Assembly (NCBI RefSeq): GCF_003148665.1
Contig: NZ_QGGQ01000015.1
Location: 1-64,000, forward strand
Source of the DNA: Maribacter polysiphoniae
GTDB lineage: Bacteria > Bacteroidota > Bacteroidia > Flavobacteriales > Flavobacteriaceae
DNA: 64,000 bases
Direction of reading: 5' to 3'
The notes under the pieces are model-generated. The model searched no databases. It saw nothing but the letters and a program-made list of their open reading frames with translations, and was not told the DNA's origin. Within the stretch, counting starts at the first letter, position 1. The number at the start of each line of letters is the position of its first letter. This document shows positions 26,670 to 35,774 of this stretch, piece after piece. The position numbers and the translations under genes are program-made.

Positions 26670-28067
26670 ATGGACTACCAATTTAAATCACATCATAAAA
26701 AAATCCTAGCAGATACCATTACCCCTGTCAGTGTTTATTTAAAGATACGGGACCGATTTCCGAACAGTATTCTTTTGGAAAGTAGTGACTATCATGCCAA
26801 CCACAACAGTTTTTCCTATATCTGTTGCAACCCCATTGCATCGATCAAGATTGAGAATGAAACCATTGTGGAGCAATTTCCCGACGGCAAAATCACGACG
26901 AAGCATATCGACCCTGAAACCGATGTGGCACAGACCATACATGATTTCAGTCTAAAATTCCAAGCCGATGAAAATTCGTTCAAGTTCATAAACAATGGTT
27001 TGTTTGGCTATATGGCCTATGATGCGATACGGTATTTTGAGGACATCAACATCAGCAAAAAAGAAGATGCACTGAATATCCCTGACATATATTATGCTGT
27101 TTACCAAAACATCATCGCAATCAACCATTTTAAGAATGAGGCGTACATCTTTGCCCATTGTTATGAAAAGGAAAGTAATATTGCGGAAATTGAACAAATC
27201 CTAAATGTCAAGAACTTTGCGTCCTATAACTTCAACAAAGAAGGGGAACCTACTTCAAACCTTAAGGATGAAGAATATAAAGCGCATGTTGACTTGGCTA
27301 AAAAACATTGCCAAAGGGGTGATGTTTTCCAACTGGTGCTGTCCAGAAGATTTTCACAAGGATTCAAAGGCGATGAATTCAATGTCTATAGGGCCCTTCG
27401 CTCTATAAACCCTTCCCCCTATCTGTTCTATTTTGATTATGGTGATTTCAAGATATTCGGAAGTTCCCCAGAGGCCCAATTGATCGTAAATGAAGGCAAG
27501 GCCGAAATACATCCCATAGCCGGCACCTTCAAAAGAACCGGTAATGATGAAAAAGATGCAGCATTGGCCAAAGAGTTGACCACTGATGACAAGGAAAACA
27601 GCGAGCATGTGATGTTGGTCGATTTGGCCAGAAACGATTTAAGTCGACACGGGAATATGGTACGTGTTGACAATTATAGGGAAGTACAGTTCTTTTCCCA
27701 TGTAATCCATTTGGTATCCAAAGTAACCGGACAAAAGAAAAAGGATATCACCACCATGAAAGTCGTGGCCGACACCTTTCCGGCAGGGACATTAAGTGGC
27801 GCCCCAAAACATATGGCCATGCAACTCATAGAAAAATATGAAAGAACGAACAGGTCATACTATGGCGGTGCCATCGGTTTTATGGATTTCAAGGGAAACT
27901 TCAACCACGCCATAATGATCCGTACTTTCTTAAGTAAAAACCACCAGTTACATTACCAGGCGGGTGCAGGATTGGTAGCCGCCTCGAATCCCGAAAATGA
28001 ATTACAGGAAACATATAACAAACTAGGAGCATTGACCAAGGCCTTGGAAATTGCGGAAACCATCTAA
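26670..28067 (+). CDS. trpE: Anthranilate synthase component I
   Basis: Converts chorismate and ammonia to anthranilate, the first committed step of Trp synthesis; 465 residues. The Trp feedback-binding signature LLES-X10-S is intact (residues 35-38 and S49), so allosteric inhibition by Trp is expected. The catalytic chorismate-binding domain contains LVDLARNDLSRHG and PAGTLSGAPK. It is the first structural gene of trpEGDCFBA, 17 bases after the attenuator. trpG follows as a separate gene 22 bases after its stop, so the two subunits are not fused. Confidence 0.98.
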   Translation: MDYQFKSHHKKILADTITPVSVYLKIRDRFPNSILLESSDYHANHNSFSYICCNPIASIKIENETIVEQFPDGKITTKHIDPETDVAQTIHDFSLKFQADENSFKFINNGLFGYMAYDAIRYFEDINISKKEDALNIPDIYYAVYQNIIAINHFKNEAYIFAHCYEKESNIAEIEQILNVKNFASYNFNKEGEPTSNLKDEEYKAHVDLAKKHCQRGDVFQLVLSRRFSQGFKGDEFNVYRALRSINPSPYLFYFDYGDFKIFGSSPEAQLIVNEGKAEIHPIAGTFKRTGNDEKDAALAKELTTDDKENSEHVMLVDLARNDLSRHGNMVRVDNYREVQFFSHVIHLVSKVTGQKKKDITTMKVVADTFPAGTLSGAPKHMAMQLIEKYERTNRSYYGGAIGFMDFKGNFNHAIMIRTFLSKNHQLHYQAGAGLVAASNPENELQETYNKLGALTKALEIAETI

Positions 28068-28089
28068 AATTTCCAAAATCAAGATGATT

Positions 28090-28659
28090 ATGAAAAAAAT
28101 ATTGGTAATTGACAACTATGACAGCTTCACCTATAATCTAGTCCATTATCTAGAGGACCTGGATTGTGAAGTCATTGTAAAAAGAAACGACCAACTCACT
28201 TTGGAGGAGGTTGATGCCTACGATAAAATCGTTTTATCCCCAGGCCCGGGCATCCCGGATGAAGCAGGTTTACTTAAAGCGATTATCGCTAAATACGCCC
28301 CGACCAAGAGTATCTTTGGTGTTTGCCTTGGCCAACAGGCCATAGCCGAAGTATTCGGTGGCTCCTTGATAAACCTCGACGAGGTATACCACGGTATCGC
28401 CACAAATATAAAGGTGGTAAAGGATGATCTTTTGTTTAAGGGACTACCGAGGGAAATTGAAGTAGGCCGCTATCATTCCTGGGTGGTATCCCCGGATATC
28501 CCTGAGGTTTTGGAAGTAACCTCTATTGATGAAAACGGACAAATAATGTCAATACGACATAGGCATTTCGACGTATCCGCCGTACAATTCCACCCAGAAT
28601 CCGTATTGACACCAAAAGGAAAAACCATTTTACAAAACTGGTTAACAGAAAAAGCATAA
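28090..28659 (+). CDS. trpG: Anthranilate synthase component II (glutamine amidotransferase)
   Basis: Class I glutamine amidotransferase of 189 residues supplying ammonia to TrpE. The catalytic triad is visible: C79 in GVCLGQQAIAE, and His and Glu in VQFHPESVLTPKG. The start is set at the ATG giving MKKILVIDNYDSFTYN, the usual N-terminus; the frame is open further upstream from a TTG at 28051 and an ATG at 28084, but those add residues not seen in the family. The protein could also serve aminodeoxychorismate synthase, as TrpG/PabA proteins often do. Confidence 0.96.
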   Translation: MKKILVIDNYDSFTYNLVHYLEDLDCEVIVKRNDQLTLEEVDAYDKIVLSPGPGIPDEAGLLKAIIAKYAPTKSIFGVCLGQQAIAEVFGGSLINLDEVYHGIATNIKVVKDDLLFKGLPREIEVGRYHSWVVSPDIPEVLEVTSIDENGQIMSIRHRHFDVSAVQFHPESVLTPKGKTILQNWLTEKA

Positions 28660-28687
28660 AATAGCTACTGGAACAAATTCAGCGTAT

Positions 28688-29680
28688 ATGAAAGATATTT
28701 TAAACAGACTGATCAATCACGACATCCTCGCCAAGGAGGATGCCAAAACAGTTTTGGTCAATATTGCCAAAGGAGAATATAATACAAGTCAGATCGCCGC
28801 TTTTTTAACGGTGTATATGATGCGAAGTATAACCATCGAGGAACTGGAAGGTTTTCGAAATGCACTTTTAGATTTATGCTTGGCCATTGACCTGTCCGAA
28901 TACAACCCAATTGATTTATGTGGTACGGGTGGGGACGGCAAGGACACCTTCAACATCTCAACATTGGCTTCCTTCGTTACCGCTGGAGCCGGTGTACACG
29001 TTACCAAACATGGTAATTATGGGGTCTCTTCAAAATGTGGCAGTAGTAATGTCATGGAATTCCTCGGTATAAAATTCAGTAATGATGCCGATTTTCTAAA
29101 AAAATCCATCGATGAGGCAGGAATCTGTGTATTGCATGCCCCATTGTTTCACCCTGCCATGAAAAACGTGGCCCCAATCCGTAGGGAATTGGCTGTGAAA
29201 ACCTTTTTCAATATGCTAGGGCCCATGGTCAACCCCGCTTTCCCCAAAAACCAGATGGTCGGGGTCTTTAATTTGGAGTTGGCCCGTATGTATGGTTACC
29301 TATACCAGAATACCGATAAAAACTTTACCGTATTGCATGCTTTGGATGGTTATGATGAAATTTCGTTGACCGGAGCCACAAAGACTATTTCCAACAATTC
29401 AGAAGGCATGTTACAACCCTCTGATTTTGGGGTCAAAGCCGTAAAACAAGAACAGATTGTAGGAGGGGAAACCATTGAACAATCGGCAAAAATATTTATC
29501 GACATCCTGGAAGGAAAAGGAACGGTAGCCCAGAACAATGTTGTCTGTGCAAATGCCGGAATCGCCATTGCCACAGTGAATGGCATTAGTCCAAAGGAAG
29601 GTTTTGGGAAGGCAATGGAATCATTATTGTCGGGCAAAGGATTGAAAGCCTTGAAAAAACTGCAAGCCTTAAGCGTTTAA
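28688..29680 (+). CDS. trpD: Anthranilate phosphoribosyltransferase
   Basis: Transfers phosphoribose from PRPP to anthranilate; 330 residues, normal length. The PRPP-binding glycine-rich motif CGTGGDGKDTFNIST is intact, as are HGNYGVSSKCGSSNVME and the AGICVLHAPLFHPAMKNV segment that helps bind anthranilate. Third structural gene of the operon, 28 bases after trpG and 11 before trpC. Confidence 0.98.
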   Translation: MKDILNRLINHDILAKEDAKTVLVNIAKGEYNTSQIAAFLTVYMMRSITIEELEGFRNALLDLCLAIDLSEYNPIDLCGTGGDGKDTFNISTLASFVTAGAGVHVTKHGNYGVSSKCGSSNVMEFLGIKFSNDADFLKKSIDEAGICVLHAPLFHPAMKNVAPIRRELAVKTFFNMLGPMVNPAFPKNQMVGVFNLELARMYGYLYQNTDKNFTVLHALDGYDEISLTGATKTISNNSEGMLQPSDFGVKAVKQEQIVGGETIEQSAKIFIDILEGKGTVAQNNVVCANAGIAIATVNGISPKEGFGKAMESLLSGKGLKALKKLQALSV

Positions 29681-29691
29681 TAGATACGAAA

Positions 29692-30474
29692 ATGAATATT
29701 CTCGATAAAATAGTTAAAGACAAACGGATTGAGGTAAATCTGCGAAAAGGGTTGATTCCCTTATCCCAACTGGAGGCCTCTGTCCTTTTTGATCGCGATT
29801 CCGTTTCTTTGGCCCATGCGCTACGGAATAGTAGAACAGGGATAATTGCGGAACACAAGCGGCGTTCTCCTTCCAAATCGGTCATAAATCAGGATTTGAA
29901 TGTCCAGGATGTTGCAAAAGGCTATGAACAAGCAGGTGTTTGCGGCATGTCCGTGTTGACAGACGGCAAATATTTCGGAGGTTCCTTGGATGATTTGCTG
30001 CTGGCCCGGGCAGCTGTAAAAATGCCGTTGTTACGGAAAGAATTCATTATTGACACCTATCAAATAATCGAAGCAAAGGCCTATGGTGCCGATGTCATAT
30101 TATTGATTGCGGCCATATTATCCAAAGCCGAAATAAAAAGGTTTTCCGAATTGGCCAAAAGTTTGGGCTTGGATGTCTTGTTGGAAGTACACAATGAGGA
30201 GGAACTACACAAATCCATCATGCCCAGTTTGGACATGTTGGGAGTAAACAATCGCAACCTAAAAACGTTCGAGGTCAGTTTGGAAACCAGTAAGGAATTA
30301 TCTGAAATCATCCCTGATGATTTTGTAAAAGTATCGGAAAGTGGCATTAGCAGTATTGAAGCCATCAAGGAACTAAGACCCTATGGGTATCAAGGTTTCC
30401 TCATTGGTGAGAATTTTATGAAAACCGGGAATCCCGGCACAGGTGCAACTGAATTCATCAATGCCCTTAATTAA
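29692..30474 (+). CDS. trpC: Indole-3-glycerol phosphate synthase
   Basis: TIM-barrel enzyme of 260 residues that closes the indole ring of CdRP. Catalytic segments are visible: IIAEHKRRSPSKS near residue 51 (essential Glu and Lys), LRKEFIID, VLLEVHNEEEL, GVNNRNLKTF and VSESGI. TrpF is a separate gene here, unlike the fused TrpCF of enterobacteria. It starts 11 bases after trpD and ends 9 bases before trpF. Confidence 0.98.
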   Translation: MNILDKIVKDKRIEVNLRKGLIPLSQLEASVLFDRDSVSLAHALRNSRTGIIAEHKRRSPSKSVINQDLNVQDVAKGYEQAGVCGMSVLTDGKYFGGSLDDLLLARAAVKMPLLRKEFIIDTYQIIEAKAYGADVILLIAAILSKAEIKRFSELAKSLGLDVLLEVHNEEELHKSIMPSLDMLGVNNRNLKTFEVSLETSKELSEIIPDDFVKVSESGISSIEAIKELRPYGYQGFLIGENFMKTGNPGTGATEFINALN

Positions 30475-30483
30475 TTACAAACA

Positions 30484-31146
30484 ATGAGCCAATACCACAA
30501 AAACACAGACACTTCCAAAAGGGAACCCCTTAGGATAAAAGTCTGTGGTATGAATCTTAACACTGCTGAAGTTGGGGCTTTACAACCAGATTATTTGGGC
30601 TTTATTTTCTGGGAACCCTCAAAAAGGAATTTCACTGGCAAACCAGCGGTACTTCCCCATAGTATTAAAAAGGTCGGTGTTTTTGTCGATGCCTATATCG
30701 AAGAGATCATCGAAATGGTCAATACCCATCAACTTTTGGCAGTTCAATTACATGGTAAGGAGACCCCCGAATTCTGTCGTATGCTAAAAAGTGAATTGAA
30801 AGGGATCGATATCATCAAAGTGTTTTCTGTTAAAGAAACATTTGATTTTAAAGCACTTGAGCCTTTCGAATCGGTATGTGATTACTTCCTTTTCGACACT
30901 AAAGGTAAATTACCCGGTGGGAACGGCTATAAGTTCAATTGGCGTATTTTAAGGAATTACCCATCTAAAAAACCATATTTCCTAAGTGGCGGGATTGGTT
31001 TGGGGGATTTGGAATCGATCAAGGAATTTATAAAGCAACCCGAATCAAACCTTTGCCACGCCATTGATGTGAACAGCAAATTTGAAATTAAACCGGGCCT
31101 TAAGGACATCGGTACATTAAAAGAATTTATAAAGAAATTAAAATGA
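30484..31146 (+). CDS. trpF: Phosphoribosylanthranilate isomerase
   Basis: Converts phosphoribosyl-anthranilate to CdRP; TIM barrel of 220 residues. The catalytic Cys lies in KVCGMN (near residue 22) and the catalytic Asp near [16 protein letters not shown] and AIDVNSKFE form the phosphate-binding end. It has an N-terminal extension of about 17 residues ([16 protein letters not shown]) before the usual start, so a later start cannot be excluded. Its stop overlaps the trpB start by 4 bases (ATGA), indicating translational coupling. Confidence 0.96.
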   Translation: MSQYHKNTDTSKREPLRIKVCGMNLNTAEVGALQPDYLGFIFWEPSKRNFTGKPAVLPHSIKKVGVFVDAYIEEIIEMVNTHQLLAVQLHGKETPEFCRMLKSELKGIDIIKVFSVKETFDFKALEPFESVCDYFLFDTKGKLPGGNGYKFNWRILRNYPSKKPYFLSGGIGLGDLESIKEFIKQPESNLCHAIDVNSKFEIKPGLKDIGTLKEFIKKLK

Positions 31147-32324
31147 ATTATAACGCAGACGAAAAAGGCTACTATGGCGAGTTTGGAGGGGCTTTTATAC
31201 CCGAAATGCTATATCCCAATACTGAGGAATTACGCCAGAATTACATCCAGATCATGGAAGAACCTTCGTTCAAAAAGGAATTCGACCAGTTATTAAAGGA
31301 TTATGTTGGGCGACCTACCCCATTATATCACGCAAAAAGACTTTCTGAAAAATACAACACAAAAATATATCTTAAAAGGGAAGATCTGTGCCATACAGGC
31401 GCCCATAAGGTAAACAATACCATTGGGCAGATACTCATGGCCAAAAAGTTGGGCAAAACCAGGATCATCGCCGAAACTGGTGCCGGCCAACATGGTGTTG
31501 CCACTGCCACGGTTTGTGCTTTAATGGGAATACAATGTGTAGTGTATATGGGTGAGATCGATATTGCACGACAAGCGCCGAATGTCGCCCGAATGAAAAT
31601 GTTAGGTGCCGAAGTGCGCCCAGCATTATCAGGAAGTAGAACATTAAAGGATGCTACCAATGAGGCTATCCGCGATTGGATCAATAATCCGGTAGATACG
31701 CATTACATCATTGGCTCTGTGGTTGGACCACACCCCTACCCTGATATGGTGGCCCGATTTCAATCCGTGATTTCCAAAGAGATAAAATCACAGTTAAAAG
31801 AAAAAGAAGGGACTGAAAACCCCGATTATGTAGTGGCTTGCGTTGGTGGTGGCAGTAATGCCGCTGGTGCCTTTTATCATTATTTGGATAATCCCAATGT
31901 TGGAATCATAGCGGTAGAAGCCGCAGGTAAAGGCATCGACTCCGGCGAAAGTGCCGCTACTTCGGTCTTAGGGAAGGTCGGTATCATTCATGGTAGTAAA
32001 ACCTTATTGATGCAAACCCCAGACGGACAAATAACAGAACCCTATTCCATATCAGCCGGACTCGATTACCCCGGTGTAGGTCCCATGCATGCCCATTTAT
32101 ACCGGTCTGGCCGCGGTGAGTTTGTTTCAATTACCGATGACGATGCCATGAAGGCTGGATTATTGTTATCGAAGTTGGAAGGTATTATCCCAGCCATCGA
32201 AAGCTCACATGCCCTGGCCCTATTAGAACATAAAACATTTAAACCGGACGATATCGTGGTTATAAACCTATCAGGTCGTGGAGATAAGGACCTCGATACG
32301 TATATCAACTACTTTAAGCTTTAG
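31143..32324 (+). CDS. trpB: Tryptophan synthase beta subunit
   Basis: PLP enzyme of 393 residues that condenses indole with serine. The PLP-binding lysine is K89 in [13 protein letters not shown]. The phosphate-binding GGGSNAAG loop and the GAGQHGVA segment are intact. The N-terminus [14 protein letters not shown] is the standard TrpB1 type that works with an alpha subunit. Start overlaps trpF by 4 bases. A 50-base gap with a hairpin separates it from trpA, the only sizeable gap from trpC onward. Confidence 0.98.
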   Translation: MNYNADEKGYYGEFGGAFIPEMLYPNTEELRQNYIQIMEEPSFKKEFDQLLKDYVGRPTPLYHAKRLSEKYNTKIYLKREDLCHTGAHKVNNTIGQILMAKKLGKTRIIAETGAGQHGVATATVCALMGIQCVVYMGEIDIARQAPNVARMKMLGAEVRPALSGSRTLKDATNEAIRDWINNPVDTHYIIGSVVGPHPYPDMVARFQSVISKEIKSQLKEKEGTENPDYVVACVGGGSNAAGAFYHYLDNPNVGIIAVEAAGKGIDSGESAATSVLGKVGIIHGSKTLLMQTPDGQITEPYSISAGLDYPGVGPMHAHLYRSGRGEFVSITDDDAMKAGLLLSKLEGIIPAIESSHALALLEHKTFKPDDIVVINLSGRGDKDLDTYINYFKL

Positions 32325-32339
32325 TCCTTTTTTTTGACG

Positions 32340-32357
32340 TTCCCACCCAAGTGGGAA
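32340..32357 (+). repeat. Short palindromic element between trpB and trpA
   Basis: TTCCCAC and GTGGGAA form a 7-bp perfect stem with a CCAA loop, preceded by a T-rich stretch. It has no T-run after it, so it is not a terminator. It resembles the small dispersed intergenic hairpins found in many bacterial genomes. It could protect the upstream mRNA from 3' decay or tune trpA expression. Confidence 0.6.
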
Positions 32358-32374
32358 TGAAAAACTTACACAAG

Positions 32375-33136
32375 ATGAACAGAATAAACCAAAAACTCGA
32401 AGAGGACAAAAAAATCCTTTCCATTTATTTTACCGCTGGATATCCAAAACTGAACGACACGGTGAAAATCATTCAAGATCTGGAAAAAAATGGTGTTGAC
32501 CTGATCGAAATCGGATTGCCTTTTTCAGACCCACTGGCAGACGGACCTACCATTCAAAAAAGTTCAACGGCGGCTTTAAAAAACGGGATGCATACCGAAT
32601 TACTTTTTGAACAGTTAAAGGATATTCGTAAAACGGTATCCATACCCTTGATCATTATGGGCTATTTTAATCCCATATTCCAGTATGGGGTCGAAGCCTT
32701 TTGTAAACGTTGTCAGGAAATTGGGATAGACGGACTCATTCTCCCCGATTTACCCCTAGATGTATACCTAAAGGATTATGAAGCCATTTTTGTAAAATAC
32801 GGACTGGTCAATGTATTTCTTATAACGCCCCAAACCAGTGACAAACGCATTAAGCAGATTGATAATGCTTCCAACGGATTCATCTATATGGTAAGCTCGG
32901 CGAGCACAACAGGAGCCACAACCGGTTTTGGGGAAGAACAAAAAACCTATTTTGGGCGTATTGCGGCACTAAACCTCAACACCCCCCAAATTGTCGGGTT
33001 TGGAATCAATAATGCCGAAACATTTGACCAAGCGACCCAAACCACCGCAGGGGCCATTATCGGCTCAGCCTTTATCAAACATATAACCCAATTTGGGATT
33101 GACACAATCTCCGATTTTATTAAAACCATTCGCTAA
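32375..33136 (+). CDS. trpA: Tryptophan synthase alpha subunit
   Basis: TIM-barrel enzyme of 253 residues that cleaves indole-3-glycerol phosphate and channels indole to TrpB. The catalytic Glu lies in LIEIGLPFSDPLADG and the catalytic Asp in GLILPDLPLD; the phosphate loop is VSSASTTGA. The ATG at 32375 (MNRINQKLEEDKK) is chosen; a GTG at 32351 would begin inside the palindrome and add 8 unusual residues. Last gene of the trp pathway, 3 bases before a small membrane-protein gene that is probably in the same transcript. Confidence 0.97.
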   Translation: MNRINQKLEEDKKILSIYFTAGYPKLNDTVKIIQDLEKNGVDLIEIGLPFSDPLADGPTIQKSSTAALKNGMHTELLFEQLKDIRKTVSIPLIIMGYFNPIFQYGVEAFCKRCQEIGIDGLILPDLPLDVYLKDYEAIFVKYGLVNVFLITPQTSDKRIKQIDNASNGFIYMVSSASTTGATTGFGEEQKTYFGRIAALNLNTPQIVGFGINNAETFDQATQTTAGAIIGSAFIKHITQFGIDTISDFIKTIR

Positions 33137-33139
33137 ACT

Positions 33140-33364
33140 ATGGAATTCATCAACAATTGGAAACTTGTCATTTTGCTTTGCCTAACCTTAGGCTTGGCCC
33201 CTTTTTTTCCCGAACCCCATATTTGGGGTAAAATCCGTTGGATTACGGGTGGCGCAAACGGTATGGCCTTTATGGACTGGTTTGATGTGCTTTTGCATGG
33301 TTTTCCATTTATCCTTTTGATCCGACTGATTATTTTAAAGGTAATCGGCTTGTTGAAAAACTAG
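33140..33364 (+). CDS. Small two-span membrane protein
   Basis: A protein of 74 residues with two hydrophobic segments (about 8-24, LVILLCLTLGLAPFF, and about 50-71, VLLHGFPFILLIRLIILKVIGL) joined by a short loop holding PEPHIWGKIRWITGGANGM. Similar small proteins are common in Bacteroidota and have no known function. The PEPHIW motif after the first helix is distinctive. It starts 3 bases after trpA, so it probably shares the trp transcript, but nothing links it to tryptophan. Confidence 0.75.
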   Translation: MEFINNWKLVILLCLTLGLAPFFPEPHIWGKIRWITGGANGMAFMDWFDVLLHGFPFILLIRLIILKVIGLLKN

Positions 33365-33379
33365 AAATGCCTACTTTTA
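33350..33379 (+). promoter_or_regulatory. Possible promoter of the M20 peptidase gene
   Basis: TTG (33350-33352), a 19-base spacer and TACTTTTA (33372-33379) match the Bacteroidota consensus with one mismatch in the -7 element. It overlaps the end of the small membrane-protein gene and would start transcription about 20 bases before the peptidase ATG. Confidence 0.4.
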
Positions 33380-33401
33380 AATTCTTATCCCAATAAAGAA
33401 A

Positions 33402-34898
33402 ATGAAGAAAATTGTCGCCTTATTTCTAGTTTTGACCTCAGGGTATGCTATCGCCCAAAATGATGATGATTTAAAAACATATATCAGCCATACTATCAAT
33501 GAATTACAGGAATTCGTAGCCATACCCAATGATGCTTTGGATCATGCGGATATCAACAGAAACCTGACCTGGCTGACCAAGAAGTTCAATGAAAGGGGAT
33601 TTAACTCGAGTATTTTACCCACTACCGGGGAATCATTGTTCTTTGCGGCCTTACCCATGGAAGACAATAAACCCACCATTCTTTTTTATATGCATCTTGA
33701 TGGGCAATCGGTTGACCCTGCCAAATGGGACCAACCCAACCCATATCACGTCGTGTTGAAATCAAAAGATGGTGATCAATGGAAGACACAACCTTTTGAC
33801 AGCCTAACGAACAACCTTAATTATGACTGGCGGCTTTTTGGTCGTTCAACGTCGGATGACAAAGGTCCTATTGTTATGTTGTTGAACACCATTGATCTTT
33901 TGAAAAAAAATAATGTTTCCCTGCCTTTCAATGTCAAGGTGATCTTGGATAGTGAGGAGGAAAAAAGCAGTAAACCACTTCCCGAAGCGGTAAAGGAATA
34001 CCGCGATTTGTTTAAAGCTGATTTCCTGGTCATTAATGATGGACCAGTACATGTATCCGGAAAACCTACCATTGTATACGGTTGTAGAGGCATCACCACA
34101 CTTTCTTTGACCACCTATGGTCCCTTAAAACCACAACATAGTGGGCATTATGGCAATTACGCCCCCAATCCTGGTTTTCAATTGGCACAACTGTTGGCCA
34201 GTATGAAGGATGCAAATGGAAAAGTATTGATCAACGGCTATTATGACGGTATTACGTTGGATCCAACAACCATGGAAATTCTAAAAAATGTCCCCGATGA
34301 TGCCACGACCATCAATAATAACCTATCGATAAAAACACCGGAACAAGTAGGTAGTTTTTATCAGGAGTCATTGCAGTACCCTTCTTTGAATATTCGTGGA
34401 TTAAGTTCTGGATGGGTAGGTGAAAAAGCACGGACCATCATTCCAGAAAGTGCCACAGCCGAAATTGATATGCGCTTGGTACCTGAAACCGATGGAACGA
34501 AATTGAAGGGCCTTGTCAAGAAACATATCGAAAACCAAGGATTTTACATCATGGATAAGCTTCCCACCAAGGAGGATCGTATGGCACATGACAAAATCAT
34601 CACTATCACTGAGGGCTCTGTAACCAATGCCTTCAGAACCGACCTGAATAATGCCTATGGGAATTTCTTGGTCGATGTTCTCAAAGAATCCTTTGGGGAG
34701 GATGTGGTTCAGATTCGGATTATGGGAGGAACGGTCCCCATTGGACCTTTTATCAATGAATTGAAGATTCCAGCTTTTATTGTCCCCATGGTAAACGCCG
34801 ACAACAATCAGCACAGTCCCAATGAAAATCTAAAAATCGGTCAAATTGCCTATGGCATCAAAGCCTTTTATGGGATTTTAAGTACGGGAATGAATTGA
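33402..34898 (+). CDS. Exported M20-family metallopeptidase
   Basis: Zinc peptidase of 498 residues with a signal peptide (MKKIVALFLVLTSGYAIAQ, cleavage near 19). Metal-binding motifs of the M20 family are visible: H98 and D100 (FYMHLDGQ), D152/D153 (SDDKG), the E185-E187 cluster (LDSEEEKSS) and a late His in QHSPNENLKIG. The bacterial-exopeptidase-type dimerisation domain lies between about 230 and 370. Members include carboxypeptidases and dipeptidases, so the substrate is unknown but is probably a peptide in the periplasm. The gene converges on the TPR gene. Confidence 0.92.
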   Translation: MKKIVALFLVLTSGYAIAQNDDDLKTYISHTINELQEFVAIPNDALDHADINRNLTWLTKKFNERGFNSSILPTTGESLFFAALPMEDNKPTILFYMHLDGQSVDPAKWDQPNPYHVVLKSKDGDQWKTQPFDSLTNNLNYDWRLFGRSTSDDKGPIVMLLNTIDLLKKNNVSLPFNVKVILDSEEEKSSKPLPEAVKEYRDLFKADFLVINDGPVHVSGKPTIVYGCRGITTLSLTTYGPLKPQHSGHYGNYAPNPGFQLAQLLASMKDANGKVLINGYYDGITLDPTTMEILKNVPDDATTINNNLSIKTPEQVGSFYQESLQYPSLNIRGLSSGWVGEKARTIIPESATAEIDMRLVPETDGTKLKGLVKKHIENQGFYIMDKLPTKEDRMAHDKIITITEGSVTNAFRTDLNNAYGNFLVDVLKESFGEDVVQIRIMGGTVPIGPFINELKIPAFIVPMVNADNNQHSPNENLKIGQIAYGIKAFYGILSTGMN

Positions 34899-34908
34899 TT
34901 CATACAAT

Positions 34909-34955
34909 CACAACAGTTGTGAAGGTTATGTTGTAACCAAGGAAACCTTACCATT
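34909..34955. other. Two small hairpins between convergent genes
   Basis: TCACAAC-A-GTTGTGA is directly followed by GGTTA-tgttg-TAACC between the M20 peptidase and the TPR gene. Neither has a T-run, so they are weak terminators at best. No better terminator is visible in this 82-base convergent gap. Confidence 0.4.
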
Positions 34956-34980
34956 TTGGGAAACAGCCATTTTATAGGGG

Positions 34981-35706
34981 CTATAATCCCGTAGCCAACA
35001 TCTCCTTGGCCTTTTTTATATACTCTTGATGCAACTTATAGCTTGGTTTTGACATACCCACTGATTCGGTGGAAATGTCATTTAGGATGGTTCTTGCCTT
35101 TTCAGTTTGTCCGTTTCGGATATAAAATTTAGCCAGTCCCAAACGTTCTTGATACCTACTATAGGGAGCATTGAATTGCTCAAGGAGTGTTTCCGCCTTG
35201 GCGATGTCCCCCGTTTTTTCCAAAGCCAACCCATATAAGAACATGGCCTTTGACTTCTTAAATCTGGGAGAATCCTCAATGACCTTGATTTTTGCAATTA
35301 CCTCTGCATATTGTTCGGAGTAATAAAGGGCCTCAATAAGATTCGAGATGGCATAATAATCCTTTTTAAAAGTTCCCTTTAGGGAAGACTTATAAAGTTC
35401 AATGGCCTTTTCATACTGTTCGGACCCAAGATAGGCATCCGCCAAAGCGACCCTATTCTCGAAGGTATCGGAAAAATCGAGCTTTTTCTCCAAATCCGCG
35501 ATTTTCTTCGTTGGATTGATCACTGCGGTTAAGCCTTCTTGAACCTTCCCGATATCCTGCTTCTGAAAAACATACAAAAACAGATACAACAACGAACCCA
35601 AAAGGGGCAAAAACAAGATTACGAAATACCAATAAAACTGATTCTTATTCACAAAACAATGATAAAGACAATACCCTTGTAATGCGATAATGAAATAATA
35701 ATACAT
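34981..35706 (-). CDS. Membrane-anchored tetratricopeptide repeat protein
   Basis: A protein of 241 residues. The first 55 hold two hydrophobic segments (about 3-15 and 26-47), a layout like the phospholipase D/CLS N-terminal membrane domain. The rest is a set of TPR-like helical repeats, for example VALADAYLGSEQYEKAIELY (residues 86-105), then further repeats to about 215. TPRs bind partner proteins, so this is probably an assembly or scaffold protein facing the cytoplasm. It starts 68 bases downstream of ppc in the same direction. Confidence 0.82.
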   Translation of the reverse strand: MYYYFIIALQGYCLYHCFVNKNQFYWYFVILFLPLLGSLLYLFLYVFQKQDIGKVQEGLTAVINPTKKIADLEKKLDFSDTFENRVALADAYLGSEQYEKAIELYKSSLKGTFKKDYYAISNLIEALYYSEQYAEVIAKIKVIEDSPRFKKSKAMFLYGLALEKTGDIAKAETLLEQFNAPYSRYQERLGLAKFYIRNGQTEKARTILNDISTESVGMSKPSYKLHQEYIKKAKEMLATGL

Positions 35707-35774
35707 AGTGTTATACCTTATATCCTGATTTTAGGCCTAAATTCCTTCCCTCTATTTCAATCCGGGTATTGGTC

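Noticed and set aside
32351-32374. GTG start for trpA at 32351
   Set aside because: It lies within the right arm of the palindrome, and the 8 residues it adds are not like TrpA N-termini. The ATG at 32375 fits.
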